Below, piece by piece: positions 6,978 through 17,204 of a DNA stretch of 64,000 nucleotides. The stretch comes from CAWJKP01 sp963843465 (lineage in GTDB: Bacteria > Planctomycetota > Planctomycetia > Pirellulales > Thermoguttaceae). Below the pieces are notes generated by a model. The model was not told the origin of the DNA. It was given only the letters and a program-made list of their open reading frames with translations, and made no database searches. Positions within the stretch are counted from its first letter, which is position 1; every line of letters begins with the position of its first letter. Where the stretch lies: positions 186,001 through 250,000 of the forward strand of contig CAWJKP010000002.1 in NCBI GenBank assembly GCA_963843465.1. Direction: 5' to 3'. The position numbers and the translations under genes were made by a program.

Positions 6978-9222
6978 CCAGTCCCCAGCGCTTACGGAGA
7001 TACCATTCGGTGCCTAGCAGGCCCACCAGCAGGACAAAGAAGGTCCAGGTGTCCCAAAGCGTCTGCTTGGACTCGGTCCGCACCGCCAAGCTTTCCGTGT
7101 CTTTGGTCAACCGCTGGATCAGCCGGGGAAGATCCTCGGGGGCCAGCGACTTGCCGCCGGTCATCGCCGCCAGTCCGTCCATCACGCCCGGCACGGCGGC
7201 CGAGTCGTCCAGTTCCAGATCCTGCTCCAGAACTGTGAAACGGGTCTTGGCGGTGCCGAGGGTCTTGCCGTCCCGGCTGGCCGTAATCTGCACCGTGTAG
7301 TCGCCGGGCGACTCGGTATCGCGGATCCAGCCACTGGTCCGGTCCTCACTGCGGACCATGCGGACGGCATGTTTGCCTCCATCGGGGAAGATCAGCTCGG
7401 CTTTGAAGAGGGCATCCGGAAGCGGATCGCCCGTGGGCGACTGCGCCCCCACGGTGGCCTCCACCCGCTGGCCCGGCGTACACCGCCGCTCCGAAAGCCT
7501 GATCCATACGTTGCCCTGGAGCGACTCGTCTTTGCGGGCCAGCCAGAGGATCACCTGGCGCCAGAAGCGTTTGTGGACCGCCTCGTAGCCTTCCATGCAC
7601 CAGTGCCAGGTGGAATCGCCGGCGAAGGCCATCACCCGCCCGCTGCGATAGGTCTGCGAGAGCAGCAGTGGCTTGTCGCCGGAGGCGGCCAGCTCCAAGG
7701 CGGATACTTTTTTGCGCAGCTTGTTGGCCCCCTCGAGCGGCGGCAGCCGATTCCAGATCGCCAGGCTCGCCGTGCGGCTGTCGGCCAACATCAGCGAGAA
7801 GTGCAAGAGGCCGACTTCGGTGGGCTTCATCTTCAGCGGACCGGGCCAATGCTCCTCGGCGCGGATCGGCTCGTCGAGCGGTTGGCGCTCGAAGCGGCTC
7901 ATCTCCACCGGCAGCAGGGGGGCCAGCGGGGTGGCGTCGTAATCGCCCGGCCCGAAACTCTGGAAACCGCCGAGCATGATCAGGCCCGCGCCCCGCTGGA
8001 CCGCCGCCGCCAGATCGGCCAACTCCGAGCCGCGGAAGGCGGTCGAGTCGACGTCGCCCAGCAGGTAGACGTCGTACTTGCCCTGCTTGAAGCGGTCGCC
8101 GAAGTCGGCGGGCCGGACCTCGGGCTGACGGAGGTCCAGCCGCACGAAGTCCACGTGGATGTCGCGCGAGGCGTCCAGCGAGCGGCGGAGGAAGCGGGCC
8201 TCGATCCGCGGCTCCCCTTCCACGTACAGCACCTTCAGCCCGCCCGCCTGCACGTTCACAAACGTGCTCAGGCGGTTGTTGTTGATCTCCTGCTCGTCCG
8301 GCTGCTTGGGGACCTCGACGGCCAGCTTGTATTCGCCGGGCACCGTGGGAACGTAGACGAACTCGACCGGCAAGATCTGCCCGCTGGCGGTGGCCGTGAC
8401 GTTCTTTTGGGCCACAACCTGCATCTTGCCCGGGGAAGTCTCGAAGGAAAGCTGCACGGGGATCTCGCGGTTGACATAGCCGTCGACGCGGACCTGGGCC
8501 GAGACGGTCAGCTCGTTCTTGACGAACACCCGCTGGTCGGCCGTAAGCGAAGTCACGGCCACGTCCTGCCGCTGGCCGAGGCCCCGCGACTTGCCGAAGC
8601 GGATGGTGAAGATCGGTCCCAGGTATTTCATTTGGGCGGCGGCCGTCTCGGGGGCCTCGTCGCGCGGAGGCCGGGCCTGCTGGGCGCCGTCGCTCAGCAG
8701 GACCACGCCCAACAGCCGCTTGCCGGCGTTCTCCCGCATCACGTCTTCCAACGCCGCGCCGATGGCCGTCTGCTGACCATCGGGCTGGGACTCGACCTGG
8801 AGCTGGCCCCCCACCACGTCGACCGGGTGCAGCTCACCGTCGAAGGTGTAGGCCTTGACCTCGATGTCCTTGCCCAGTTTGCCCAGCGCGGTGCGGGCGT
8901 CGGCCAGGGTCCTCCGCTCGGCCTCCCAGCGGCTTCGCCCGCCAACCTCGTCGGTCACCGTCATGCTGCGGGACTTGTCGAGCATGATGACCAGCGTGGC
9001 CGGCTGCTTGGTCATCGTAAAGTAGACCAGCGTCGGCCGCAGCATGGCCAAGAGCACCAAGAGCACCACCCCCAATCGCAAGACCAACAGCGCGGCCCGC
9101 CGGGGGACGGAAGCCTTGGCGCGGCCGGGTCCCAAGGCCAACAGCGCCAGCAACACCAGCGCCACCAGGCCCACCAGCAGGAAGCCGTCGTCGCCTACGG
9201 GATAAAAGGAGAAGTGACCCAT
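6973..9222 (-). CDS. Large VWA-domain membrane protein
   Basis: 749 residues. Two N-terminal membrane helices (about 12-30 and 42-64) are followed by a von Willebrand A domain with an intact metal-site start DKSRSMTV (about residue 81), then beta-rich domains. A glutamine-amidotransferase-like segment (DVYLLGDVDS, LIMLGGFQSFGPGDY) sits in the middle and a final helix at about 727-745. This architecture is common in planctomycete MoxR operons, where VWA proteins are thought to act with MoxR ATPases in cofactor insertion or envelope-protein maturation. It is the last gene of the moxR-DUF58-BatA-VWA run, and its stop lies inside a tandem palindrome. Confidence 0.82.
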   Translation of the reverse strand: MGHFSFYPVGDDGFLLVGLVALVLLALLALGPGRAKASVPRRAALLVLRLGVVLLVLLAMLRPTLVYFTMTKQPATLVIMLDKSRSMTVTDEVGGRSRWEAERRTLADARTALGKLGKDIEVKAYTFDGELHPVDVVGGQLQVESQPDGQQTAIGAALEDVMRENAGKRLLGVVLLSDGAQQARPPRDEAPETAAAQMKYLGPIFTIRFGKSRGLGQRQDVAVTSLTADQRVFVKNELTVSAQVRVDGYVNREIPVQLSFETSPGKMQVVAQKNVTATASGQILPVEFVYVPTVPGEYKLAVEVPKQPDEQEINNNRLSTFVNVQAGGLKVLYVEGEPRIEARFLRRSLDASRDIHVDFVRLDLRQPEVRPADFGDRFKQGKYDVYLLGDVDSTAFRGSELADLAAAVQRGAGLIMLGGFQSFGPGDYDATPLAPLLPVEMSRFERQPLDEPIRAEEHWPGPLKMKPTEVGLLHFSLMLADSRTASLAIWNRLPPLEGANKLRKKVSALELAASGDKPLLLSQTYRSGRVMAFAGDSTWHWCMEGYEAVHKRFWRQVILWLARKDESLQGNVWIRLSERRCTPGQRVEATVGAQSPTGDPLPDALFKAELIFPDGGKHAVRMVRSEDRTSGWIRDTESPGDYTVQITASRDGKTLGTAKTRFTVLEQDLELDDSAAVPGVMDGLAAMTGGKSLAPEDLPRLIQRLTKDTESLAVRTESKQTLWDTWTFFVLLVGLLGTEWYLRKRWGLV

Positions 9223-9224
9223 CG

Positions 9225-9300
9225 GAGTTAGAAGTTAGGAGTTAGAAGTTAGGAGTTAGAAGTTAGGAGTTAGAAGTTAGAAGTTAGAAGTTGGGAGTTT
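9225..9300. repeat. Tandem GTTAGAAGTTAGGA repeat
   Basis: Short units (gagttagaagttag) are reiterated about five times directly upstream of the VWA gene. A reverse-complement block lies at 9430-9454, so the two blocks could pair across the 220-bp gap. Confidence 0.8.
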
Positions 9301-9429
9301 GGTGTTAGGCAGCCGGCAGGAATTAACATACCCGTAGGACGGGCTGCCATTCCGTCTTACTCCGGCAGGCACCGGGTATTCTATTTCCTACCGGCTGCCT
9401 TGGGATCCTCCACTGACTGCCTTTCCCCA

Positions 9430-9454
9430 TTCTAACTCCTAACTTCTAACTCCT
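9430..9454. repeat. Inverted partner of the GTTAGAAG tandem repeat
   Basis: Reads TTCTAACTCCTAACTTCTAA on the plus strand. It contains the TAG stop of the BatA-like gene (9446-9448). Confidence 0.75.
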
Positions 9455-11565
9455 GTAAAAGCGATTGGCCAGGCAATGCTCGGCGGCCAGTATCACCGCC
9501 AGCAGCACGGCCAAGAGCGGGAACAGGTCGAGGCCCACGCGGGCTTCCGTACGCTCGCCTTCCAACTGGCGGCTGTCGCGGGCCAGGCGGAAGGCATGGT
9601 TGCCGAACAGCTTCTTCAACTGGTCCTCACCGATCCGCTCCAGGTCGGTCTGTTGGCGAGAGAGGTTGATGCTGAAACCGCGGTCGAAGCCGCCGGTCTG
9701 GCCGCCGGCCTGCACGCGGTAGTTGCCCGGCGTGTCGGTCGCGGTCACGCGGAGCAGGTTCTCTTTGCGATCGGGTGTCAGGCGTTGCTCGATCTGGCCA
9801 CTTCCGGGCGACTTCAGCAGGTAGGTGTTGAGGTCCTTCGAGGGGCCCAGGGGAAGCACCACGGCCTGGCCGGCGAAATAGTTCAGCGGCTGCCGGCTGC
9901 TGCCGGCCAGGTAGGACGCCATGCCGTTGGCCAGGATCAGGAAGGGCCAGGCATCTCCCACCGGCAACAGGTTCCAGGCCTTGGCGTCGGCCGGGTCGGA
10001 GACGGGGGTGGTCATGACCAGCACCCTGCCCCGGCCCAGGTCTCGCTCCAGGATCGCCGGCCGGGTGTCGGCGTAGGCCACCAACGTACGGACGCCCGCG
10101 GGCGGCAACTCGAGCTGCCAGGAACGAAAGACGGGAAACGCGTCCCAGGGAACGGAGCCCGGCAGGTCGCGGAAGGCGGCCAGCACCGGGTGCGAAAGGT
10201 TCTCGGGCGCCAGCCAGGTGCCGTCGGCCGACTTGACCACCAGCTTTAACCGGCCGGCGAGGAGTTCCTGGGCGGCCGGCGCGTTGAAGGAGGCCGTCTG
10301 GAGGGCGTTGTGCCCCAAGAACACGCCCACCCCATGACCGTCGTTGGCGTAGTTGGTCAGCCTCTGCCAGAGCAATGGCTCCAGGGGCTTGGGATCCAGC
10401 AGGCAGACGGCCGAATAAGCGTCCAGCCCTTTGCCGGCAAGCGCGTCCTGGGAAAGCACTTCGCACTCGAAGGGGGCCTGCCCCGTGCGGCGGTAACTGG
10501 TCGGCGCCAGGGCCTGCGCGAGAAAGACCGCATAACGCCGCTCCGGCGGCGGGGCCACCAACAGGATCTTCCAGGGCGGGTGGACCTCGACGGTGAAGTA
10601 CCGCTGGTCGTCGCAGGCCAGCCCATCCTGGCCGACGATCTGCAGGCTGCCCTGGTGCGTGCCGACGGCCAGATCGCTGACGGGAAACTCCAGCCGCTGG
10701 GACTGCCCCGGCTCGACGGGCACCGTCTTGCGCCCTTGCGCACGTTGTCCACGTAAAGCTCCACGGTCCGCTTGCCCGCCGGGCCGCTGTGCGTCAGGTC
10801 GGTCTCGATCGCTAGCGTGCTGCGGGTGGAGATCACCTGGGCCGAGAGCTTGAGGTCGCCCAGGGCCGTGTTGATCGGATGCTCCACGCCCACGTCGACC
10901 AGGTAGACGCCGACGTCGGACGAACGGCCCAACTGCTCCCGCAGCCGGGAGGCGGCCTCTTCGGGCCAGGCCACGCGGGCCAGGTCGGTGAAGAGGTAGA
11001 CCTCCCGCCGCGCAAGTTCGCTGGTCTCCAAAAGCCGCGCCGCGTCGACCAGCACGGAGGCCAGCGGCCGCACGTGAGCCGTCGGCTCCAGCCGCTTGAT
11101 GCGGTGCTTCGCCGCTCCCAGGTCGACCTGGAACGCTGCCGGGGCCAGCCGCGTATCGAGCACGGCCACCTGGCTGTTATGGGGCAAGCGGGCGATCAGC
11201 GTGAGGGCCAGATCCTGGGCCTGCTCCAGCCTCGTGTGGTTCTGGTGGCGGTACTCCATCCGCTTCGAGGTGTCGAAAACCAGCGCCGCGGCGACCGGCG
11301 CCTCCTGCGACCCCCAGCCCGCCCCCAGCTTGATGCTCGGCCTCGCCAGGGCCAGCGCCAACAAGGCGATCGCCAGCACCCGCAGGGCCAACAGCAGCAG
11401 GTGCCGCAGCCGCAGCCGGCGGCGGTTGGTGTCCTGCCGCAGTTGCACGAACCGCAGGGCCGGAAACTCGAAGTGCTTGGGCTTGCGGCGCATCACCAGG
11501 TGCAGCACGATCGGCAGTGCAACGAAAGCGGCGCCGTAGAGGAATAGGGGGGTGAGGAAGGTCAA
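9446..11565 (-). CDS. BatA/VWA-type membrane protein, frameshifted
   Basis: The N-terminal frame (from 11565) starts with a BatA N-terminal domain (MTFLTPLFLYGAAFVALPIV, two helices), an Arg-rich loop and a VWA-like domain. It is good up to LYVDNVRKG at about 10740. The homologous protein then continues in another frame from KTVPVEPGQSQRLEF to the stop at 9446, ending in a C-terminal membrane helix. A single missing base near 10733-10742, inside a GCGCAAG-GGCGCAAG near-duplication, separates the halves. The restored length is about 705 residues. The family works with MoxR ATPases and DUF58 proteins. This is either a recently broken gene or a consensus error. Confidence 0.75.
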
Positions 11566-11569
11566 GGCG

Positions 11570-11684
11570 GTGGCTAGTGGTCAGTGGTCAGTCGTCAATG
11601 GTCGTTGGTCATTCCTGTTTCGTCATTGGCCCGCCGCCCCTTTGCTTTTCTTACTGGCCATTGGCCAATGACCACTGGCCACTT
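11570..11684. repeat. GTCAGTGGTCAGT-type inverted repeat
   Basis: Arms built from AGTGGTCAGTGGTCA on one side and ATGACCACTGGCCACT on the other lie between the DUF58 and BatA-like genes. The family recurs at 25645-25766 and, more loosely, at 42873-42942. Confidence 0.65.
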
Positions 11685-12579
11685 AGTAGCGTCCTCTCCT
11701 TCGCAGCAGGTACTCCATCAGCGCTTTGTCGAACTGCATGCTCGTATCCAGGGCGATGTAGTCGACGCCGGAGGGGAAGCACTCGCGGCGGTACTGTTGG
11801 CGGAAGGCCTCGACCTCGGCCAGGTAATCGTGGCGGAAGTTGGTGGCGTCGATCTGTACGCGGGCGTTGGTCTCGGGGTCCTCCAACTCGACCATGCCGT
11901 CGAAGGGAAAGCGGACCTCGGCCTCGTCGAGGACGTGGAAGAGGATCACGTCGTGGCCCCGGTGCCGCAGCCGGTGCAGCGACTGGAGGATCGGCCCCGG
12001 GTCGCCCAGCAGGTCGGAGAAGATCATCACCAGGCTGGCGTGGCGGAGCATGGCCGCGATCTGCGTCAGGCTGTGGGCGATGTCGGTGGGACCCTGCGGA
12101 CGCAGCCGCGCCAGGAGCGAGAGCACGTCGCCCAGTTGCGACCGCCGCGACTTGGGCGCCAGGCTGCTGCGGATCTTCTCGTCGAAGGTCAACAACCCCA
12201 CCGGGTCCTGCTGATGGATCATCAGGTAGCAGAGCGCGGCGGCCAGGCAGATGGCATACTCGAACTTGGTCAGCTCCTGGCGGTAGGTGTAGCCCATCGA
12301 GCGGCTGAGGTCCATCACCAGGTAGCCCGTGATGTTGGTCTCCGCCTCGAACTTCTTCACGTAGTATTTGTCGGTCTTGGCGTAGATCAGCCAATCGATG
12401 TCCTTGGGGTCGTCGCCGGCGGTGTACTTGCGGTGCTCGCTGAACTCCACGGAGAAGCCGTGGAAAGGGCTGGCGTGCAGCCCTTGCAGGAACCCCCGCA
12501 CGATGAACTGCGCCCGCAGGTCCAGCCGCTTGATCTGGCGGATGACCTCGGGCTTGAGATATTGTTCCGCGGTCCGCAT
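11683..12579 (-). CDS. DUF58 protein (MoxR partner), copy 1
   Basis: 298 residues starting MRTAEQYLKPEVIRQIKRLD. The signature GDDPKDIDWLIYAKTDKYYVKKFEAE is present, followed by a VWA-like fold (LVMDLSRSMGY). DUF58 proteins are partners of MoxR AAA+ ATPases. The ATG at 12579 is preferred over one 14 codons upstream because AGGATG lies just before it and the longer form would overlap the preceding gene. It starts 8 bp after the HEPN stop, so its ribosome-binding site lies at the very end of the inserted cassette. Confidence 0.88.
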   Translation of the reverse strand: MRTAEQYLKPEVIRQIKRLDLRAQFIVRGFLQGLHASPFHGFSVEFSEHRKYTAGDDPKDIDWLIYAKTDKYYVKKFEAETNITGYLVMDLSRSMGYTYRQELTKFEYAICLAAALCYLMIHQQDPVGLLTFDEKIRSSLAPKSRRSQLGDVLSLLARLRPQGPTDIAHSLTQIAAMLRHASLVMIFSDLLGDPGPILQSLHRLRHRGHDVILFHVLDEAEVRFPFDGMVELEDPETNARVQIDATNFRHDYLAEVEAFRQQYRRECFPSGVDYIALDTSMQFDKALMEYLLRRRGRY

Positions 12580-12587
12580 TTGGCATC

Positions 12588-13029
12588 CTAGAGAAGTTCG
12601 GGGTGTCGCTCCCTGAACCATCGAAGGACATCCTGTTCCAACGACTCGGTGAACTCTATCAACTCATCCGCATCCGCGCCGGTGGCTCCACCAACGTAAT
12701 CGTATTCGACGGCGTTGCGTTTTACACGGCACGCTTCCAAGTAGGTGGCGTCTGCCGTGCGTTCCGCGCCCAGGATCAGCGGAAACGCCTGAAGGGCGCG
12801 GTAATGCGCCTGGGAGTGCGTTGGCCGATATCCCTCGGCATACAGCAAGGCCGTGCAGAGCTTCAGCGCCGCATTGTAGGCGATACCGAAACGCCAGTCG
12901 CCTGAAATACCAGCGCCTGCGCGCGTCCGGCAAGTCGCGGCGGGCGATTCTCAGCAAATTGCCGATCTCCTCGCGGCTGGTCGCGTGTGACCTGAGCCAG
13001 CCGTTACTCTCCCATTGCGACAAGCTCAT
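12588..13029 (-). CDS. HEPN-domain toxin of an MNT-HEPN pair, frameshifted
   Basis: The first frame (MSLSQWESNGWLRSHATSRE... RDLPDAR) and the second (GISGDWRFGIAYNAALKL... to RERHPELL) together make a typical HEPN protein of about 146 residues. They are separated by one extra base near 12915 in a GCGCGC stretch. The HEPN core RVKRNAVEYDYV is present. HEPN proteins of this type are toxic RNases paired with a minimal nucleotidyltransferase. The start overlaps the MNT gene by 26 bp. If the shift is real, the toxin is inactive. Confidence 0.75.
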
Positions 13030-13591
13030 GCCGGGAACCTTTGACGAAGATGGTCTGGGACCGCATCACCGAGCTGACGAAATGTTCCTTGGCGCCAGCT
13101 CGCGCGACGAATTCGGCCGGCGTCAGCACATGCGGGTTGAGCTGGCGTCCGAGGCGGTCGCCCACGCCGGCAAGCAGCTCCGAGAGCTTGCGAAGGCCGA
13201 TGTCGCCGACGACCAGAAGATCAATATCGCTTTCCGCGTCAGCCGTTCCCGCAGCCACCGATCCGAACACCAACGCGCAGCGGATCCGCTCATCGGTCAG
13301 CGCTTCGGCCAACACATCGGCCAGCCCAGCGGTCTTCAGCACGAGCTGGCGGATGTCGCCCGCCAAGGGATGCCGCTCATTTGCCGCGTAGTAGACCCGG
13401 TTGCCGTCCTTGCGGCGGGTGAGAAGGCCGACTTTCACGAGTTTTTCGACGTCTTGACGCACGGTGCCGACGGCGAAACCGGTCCGACGTTGAATCTCCC
13501 GCAAATGGATCTCGCCGGGGCGGAGCCCGAACAGCACGCGGAGGATTTCCGCTCTCGCCCGCGAACAGATCAACTGCGTCAAGAGGTTCAT
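13004..13591 (-). CDS. Winged-helix / minimal nucleotidyltransferase antitoxin (MNT)
   Basis: 195 residues. Residues 1-75 form an ArsR-like winged helix (IHLREIQRRTGFAVGTVRQD, then the wing RRKDGNRVYYAANERHP). Residues 100-195 form a nucleotidyltransferase with GS at 110-111 and catalytic Asp at 122 and 124 (ESDIDLLVVG). MNT antitoxins are reported to inactivate HEPN toxins by AMP transfer. The fused DNA-binding domain suggests autoregulation, and an 18-bp palindrome lies in its promoter. I place the start at 13591 because the only other candidate, 13633, would put the palindrome and -10 box inside the gene. Confidence 0.88.
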   Translation of the reverse strand: MNLLTQLICSRARAEILRVLFGLRPGEIHLREIQRRTGFAVGTVRQDVEKLVKVGLLTRRKDGNRVYYAANERHPLAGDIRQLVLKTAGLADVLAEALTDERIRCALVFGSVAAGTADAESDIDLLVVGDIGLRKLSELLAGVGDRLGRQLNPHVLTPAEFVARAGAKEHFVSSVMRSQTIFVKGSRHELVAMGE

Positions 13592-13598
13592 TTGTTCG

Positions 13599-13628
13599 AT
13601 TATACCATACACTTGTATGGTCTGGCAA
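13599..13628 (-). promoter_or_regulatory. Promoter with operator filling the spacer, leaderless start
   Basis: On the minus strand: TTGCCA, an 18-base spacer, TATAAT, 7 bases, then ATG (13591). The perfect palindrome ACCATACAAGTGTATGGT (13604-13621) fills the spacer and shares the first T of the -10 box. No Shine-Dalgarno sequence fits in the 7 bases, so transcription probably starts at or next to the A of the ATG. Confidence 0.75.
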
Positions 13629-13645
13629 TACAATCGCCGGCGAGT

Positions 13646-14044
13646 TTACGAAATCTTGGTTTTGCCGTTCAGCGATTCAACTGGCCCAGCGGTCCAAGCG
13701 AGCACAATTGACAAACGGTTGAGCACGTTTCGACCCGGGATGCCGACCTCGTCGTTGATAATCGGGAACTTCCCGCGAAAAATCCGTCTCAGGAAACGCA
13801 CTTCAACGTCAACGACTTCCGCGCGACTCTCACTCCCATCGAAACCTACGAGCAGGACGCCCTCTTGCGTTTCACCGCGCAGTCCCAGCCGGTCGGCACA
13901 AGACCGCGGAATCAACGTGGTGTCCGACCCTGAGTCGATCAGCATGGGCACGTCGGAGACGGACTTTGCGCGGTCTCGCGTGCGGACCCTCACCCTCGCT
14001 AGTGGAGCGGGCGGGTTGAACTGGTTCGCATCATAATCCGGCAT
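13646..14044 (-). CDS. Retropepsin-like aspartic protease
   Basis: 132 residues starting MPDYDANQFNPPAPLARV. The single catalytic motif is DSG at residues 37-39 (MLIDSGSDTTLIPRSCADRL). A hydrophobic-hydrophobic-G stretch near the C-terminus (VGIPGRNVLNRL) matches the second conserved element. Like retroviral proteases, such proteins must dimerise. It overlaps the upstream small antitoxin-like gene by 14 bp, indicating a two-gene unit. Its substrate is unknown; cleavage of its partner is only one possibility. Confidence 0.78.
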   Translation of the reverse strand: MPDYDANQFNPPAPLARVRVRTRDRAKSVSDVPMLIDSGSDTTLIPRSCADRLGLRGETQEGVLLVGFDGSESRAEVVDVEVRFLRRIFRGKFPIINDEVGIPGRNVLNRLSIVLAWTAGPVESLNGKTKIS

Positions 14045-14246
14045 CGGTGCTGTCCTCGATGACCTCCAATTCGAATCGCGCCGCCTGTGCGGGATCCGCC
14101 AGCCGCGGGCTGCGGATATGGACCGTACGCTGGACGGGCACCCCCGGAACAACCACGTAAACGGTGGTCTTCTCCGGAAGGACGACGCCCGCGGGCAACT
14201 GAACGCGTCCGTTCTCCACTACGCCTTCGTACGTCATGACCTTCAT
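14031..14246 (-). CDS. AF2212/DUF104-like small antitoxin-type protein
   Basis: 71 residues. The first 35 (MTYEGVVENGRVQLPAGVVL...TVYVVVPG) match the short beta-barrel pattern of AF2212-like antitoxins, normally encoded next to PIN toxins. Here the partner is a retropepsin. GAGGATGACGT precedes the ATG. Family call is moderately secure, function is inference. Confidence 0.65.
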   Translation of the reverse strand: MKVMTYEGVVENGRVQLPAGVVLPEKTTVYVVVPGVPVQRTVHIRSPRLADPAQAARFELEVIEDSTDAGL

Positions 14247-14274
14247 ACGTCATCCTCGCGCTAGACGGCGATGC

Positions 14275-15182
14275 CTATGGTGAACTATTATCGTTGTCTG
14301 AATCGAACTGCGAGAAGAAGGCGGGGTTCACCTCGTAGGTCTTTATTGGGACGAGCGCCCATTCATCCACCGCGCCGGCCAGTTCTTCAAACAGGCCCAC
14401 GAGCCGCGCACCGTCTACAAGCTCGATCGGTGGAGCGCCATCGCGAACCGCCTCTTTCATGGCTGCCGCCGAAAACGTGCCGGTCGTCAGGATGATACCC
14501 TTGTCGGCCCGGCCCTGCATCGCGCCGTGGAAGTTGCAGACGTCATTGGCCGCCACCACTCCCGAGTAACGCTTGCACTGGAAAAGAACCTTGAAGGCGA
14601 CGAAGGCGTTGACCCTCAAAACACCGATGCCGTCGATGCCCCCATCGCCGGGCCGGCCCGTAACGTCCACTTCCTCGAAGCCCGACTCGCGGAGCAGGCG
14701 TTGGGAAAGTTGCTCGAAACCTTTGGGTGAGAGCGGCGGATTCTTTCGAGCAATTGCGTCTTGTACCTTGGCTCTTCGCGAGCCACGTCGCTCGAGTCGT
14801 CGTCTTCCTCCTCCGCCTCGTCCTTCGCTGCGTCGGACACATTGTCGCCCAGTCGCTGCCTATGAAGTCGGTGCATCTTCAAGACAAACTCGTTTGCTTC
14901 GTCATCGGAAAACAGCTTGGAATTGCGGCCCTTTTTTGTCAATCTCCATACGCCCCGCTCCGAGCCGTCGACGTAGCCGCCCAACACAAGGTAGTGCCGG
15001 ACCCGACCAATCGTGTTGTAAAACCACGACACGCCGGTGTTCAACGTTTTTTCCAAAACCGGACCGTCCAACTCCATGTCATGGGCGACGGCCGTGCACA
15101 CCTCTGCTGGTCGGCCGGAGTTGCCGAGTTGTTTTAGGGCGGCGAGTACGGGGTTGACAAACCTGGTGATCTGCTGGGCCAT
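14275..15182 (-). CDS. Mrr-type restriction endonuclease, frameshifted
   Basis: The N-terminal winged-helix Mrr_N domain (MAQQITRFVNPVLAALKQLG...) is in one frame to about 14735. The Mrr catalytic domain continues in another: FEQLSQRLLRESGFE, then GRPGDGGIDGIGV and the QCK motif (FQCKRYSGVV), to the stop at 14275. Restoring one missing base near 14732 joins them (RLSPKGFEQL) into about 302 residues. Mrr enzymes cleave modified DNA. No modification enzyme is adjacent, consistent with a stand-alone type IV system. Confidence 0.8.
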
Positions 15183-15201
15183 GCTCGTGTCCTACTCACG
15201 T

Positions 15202-15440
15202 TCAAGGAATCGCGAATGTTAACCCTGCTACTGCTCCCTTGTAGCGCGCCGCGCCGCCGGGGGTTGCCCTCCACGGTTTCACTCCGGGAGGAGGGGGCGG
15301 AGGCGCAGGGATTATCCTTCGCCCTGACGCCCGTTGATGCTCCAGCACCTGTTCCATCAACTTGCGATGGTCTCCACCACACTCCGCGAGCATCTGCGCA
15401 GGATCGCGTGGATTTCAGCGACGACGGGGTCTTCGTATAG
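15202..15440 (-). CDS. Partner protein of the PIN toxin, frameshifted
   Basis: Reading YEDPVVAEIHAILRR and then, after one missing base near 15392, MLAECGGDHRKLMEQVLEHQ and a Pro-rich tail ending at 15202. The opening DPVVAEI resembles small proteins usually encoded just after this PIN subfamily. The start overlaps the end of the PIN gene and no standard start codon is visible at the expected place. Role as antitoxin is inferred from position. Confidence 0.5.
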
Positions 15441-15919
15441 CGGTTAAGTCATAGCCGCAAAACTCCTCCGGCGTGACGATCAGAGGAGGGAAATATCCCC
15501 TGTCCGTCAACAGCCGATAGACCTTGGGAAGTATGTTAGCGTTGGCGATGTGCCTGCAGTTCCACGTCAACAGGTATTCTACGGCATGGACCGTCGCGAT
15601 CGCCACGTGCATTGCGTCAGACCGGGCCTTTTCGGGGAGCAGATGCGCGGCGAGCAATTCATCCGCAATCGCCTCGACGCGTGGATCTGCCCTTCGCAAG
15701 AGCGGAATCCCGGCGAGCAACCGAAGACGCTCCGCCGCGGCTTCTTCGTCTCCGCGCGCCGCCTCGTCGAGCACCAGTTGGGATACCACCAACATAATGC
15801 TGTCGGTGGTTGTGCCACCAGTCGCGGGTGAGCTCCTGACGGGCTTGAAAGATCACCGCGTCCCGTGATCTCGCCGTCAAATAGCCGACAATCAATGTTT
15901 CAATGTAAACCGTGGCCAT
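15415..15919 (-). CDS. PIN-domain (VapC-like) protein, frameshifted
   Basis: The start MATVYIETLIVGYLTARSR with Glu6 gives the first PIN strand. After RDWWHNHRQH one extra base near 15805 shifts the frame, and the protein continues VVSQLVLDEAARGDEEAA... KARSDAMHVAIATVHAVEYL and the conserved LLTWNCRHIAN. PIN toxins are RNases. Restored length is about 165 residues. It begins 9 bp after the moxR stop and so marks one boundary of the inserted cassette. Confidence 0.75.
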
Positions 15920-15928
15920 GCCAACCCT

Positions 15929-16951
<1,023 letters not shown>

Positions 16952-17161
16952 CGTCGCTCCTTACGATCGAAAGAAGAATAAGTCCCGCACTGGCGCCAAA
17001 CGGGCCAAGTTGGCTCCATTCTATAGTGTAACTGCCAAAAGACGACAGGGACGCGATCCCCGCACCCCCCGAGGGCAAGGGGGCCCACCGATTTTCTTGG
17101 AGCAGCCCGTTCACCCTAATGTACTTGTGCTGATGGCAGCAGGTTCGCCGGCACCCGATGG

Positions 17162-17167
17162 TATAAT
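17162..17167 (+). promoter_or_regulatory. Candidate -10 box of the DUF4159 gene
   Basis: A perfect TATAAT lies 37 bp before the GTG start, but I see no good -35 at standard spacing. Confidence 0.35.
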
Positions 17168-17204
17168 AGGGTAAGGCAGCCGGGGGTCCCGAAGGGGGGA
17201 AATC

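Noticed and set aside
10728..10745. Programmed ribosomal frameshift in the BatA-like gene
   Set aside because: No slippery heptamer, stem-loop or termination context is visible and the site lies in a short duplication. A sequencing error or mutation is simpler.
16952..17204. A divergent operator between moxR and the DUF4159 gene
   Set aside because: A TATAAT is present on one side, but no palindrome or shared regulatory site could be identified in the 250 bp.
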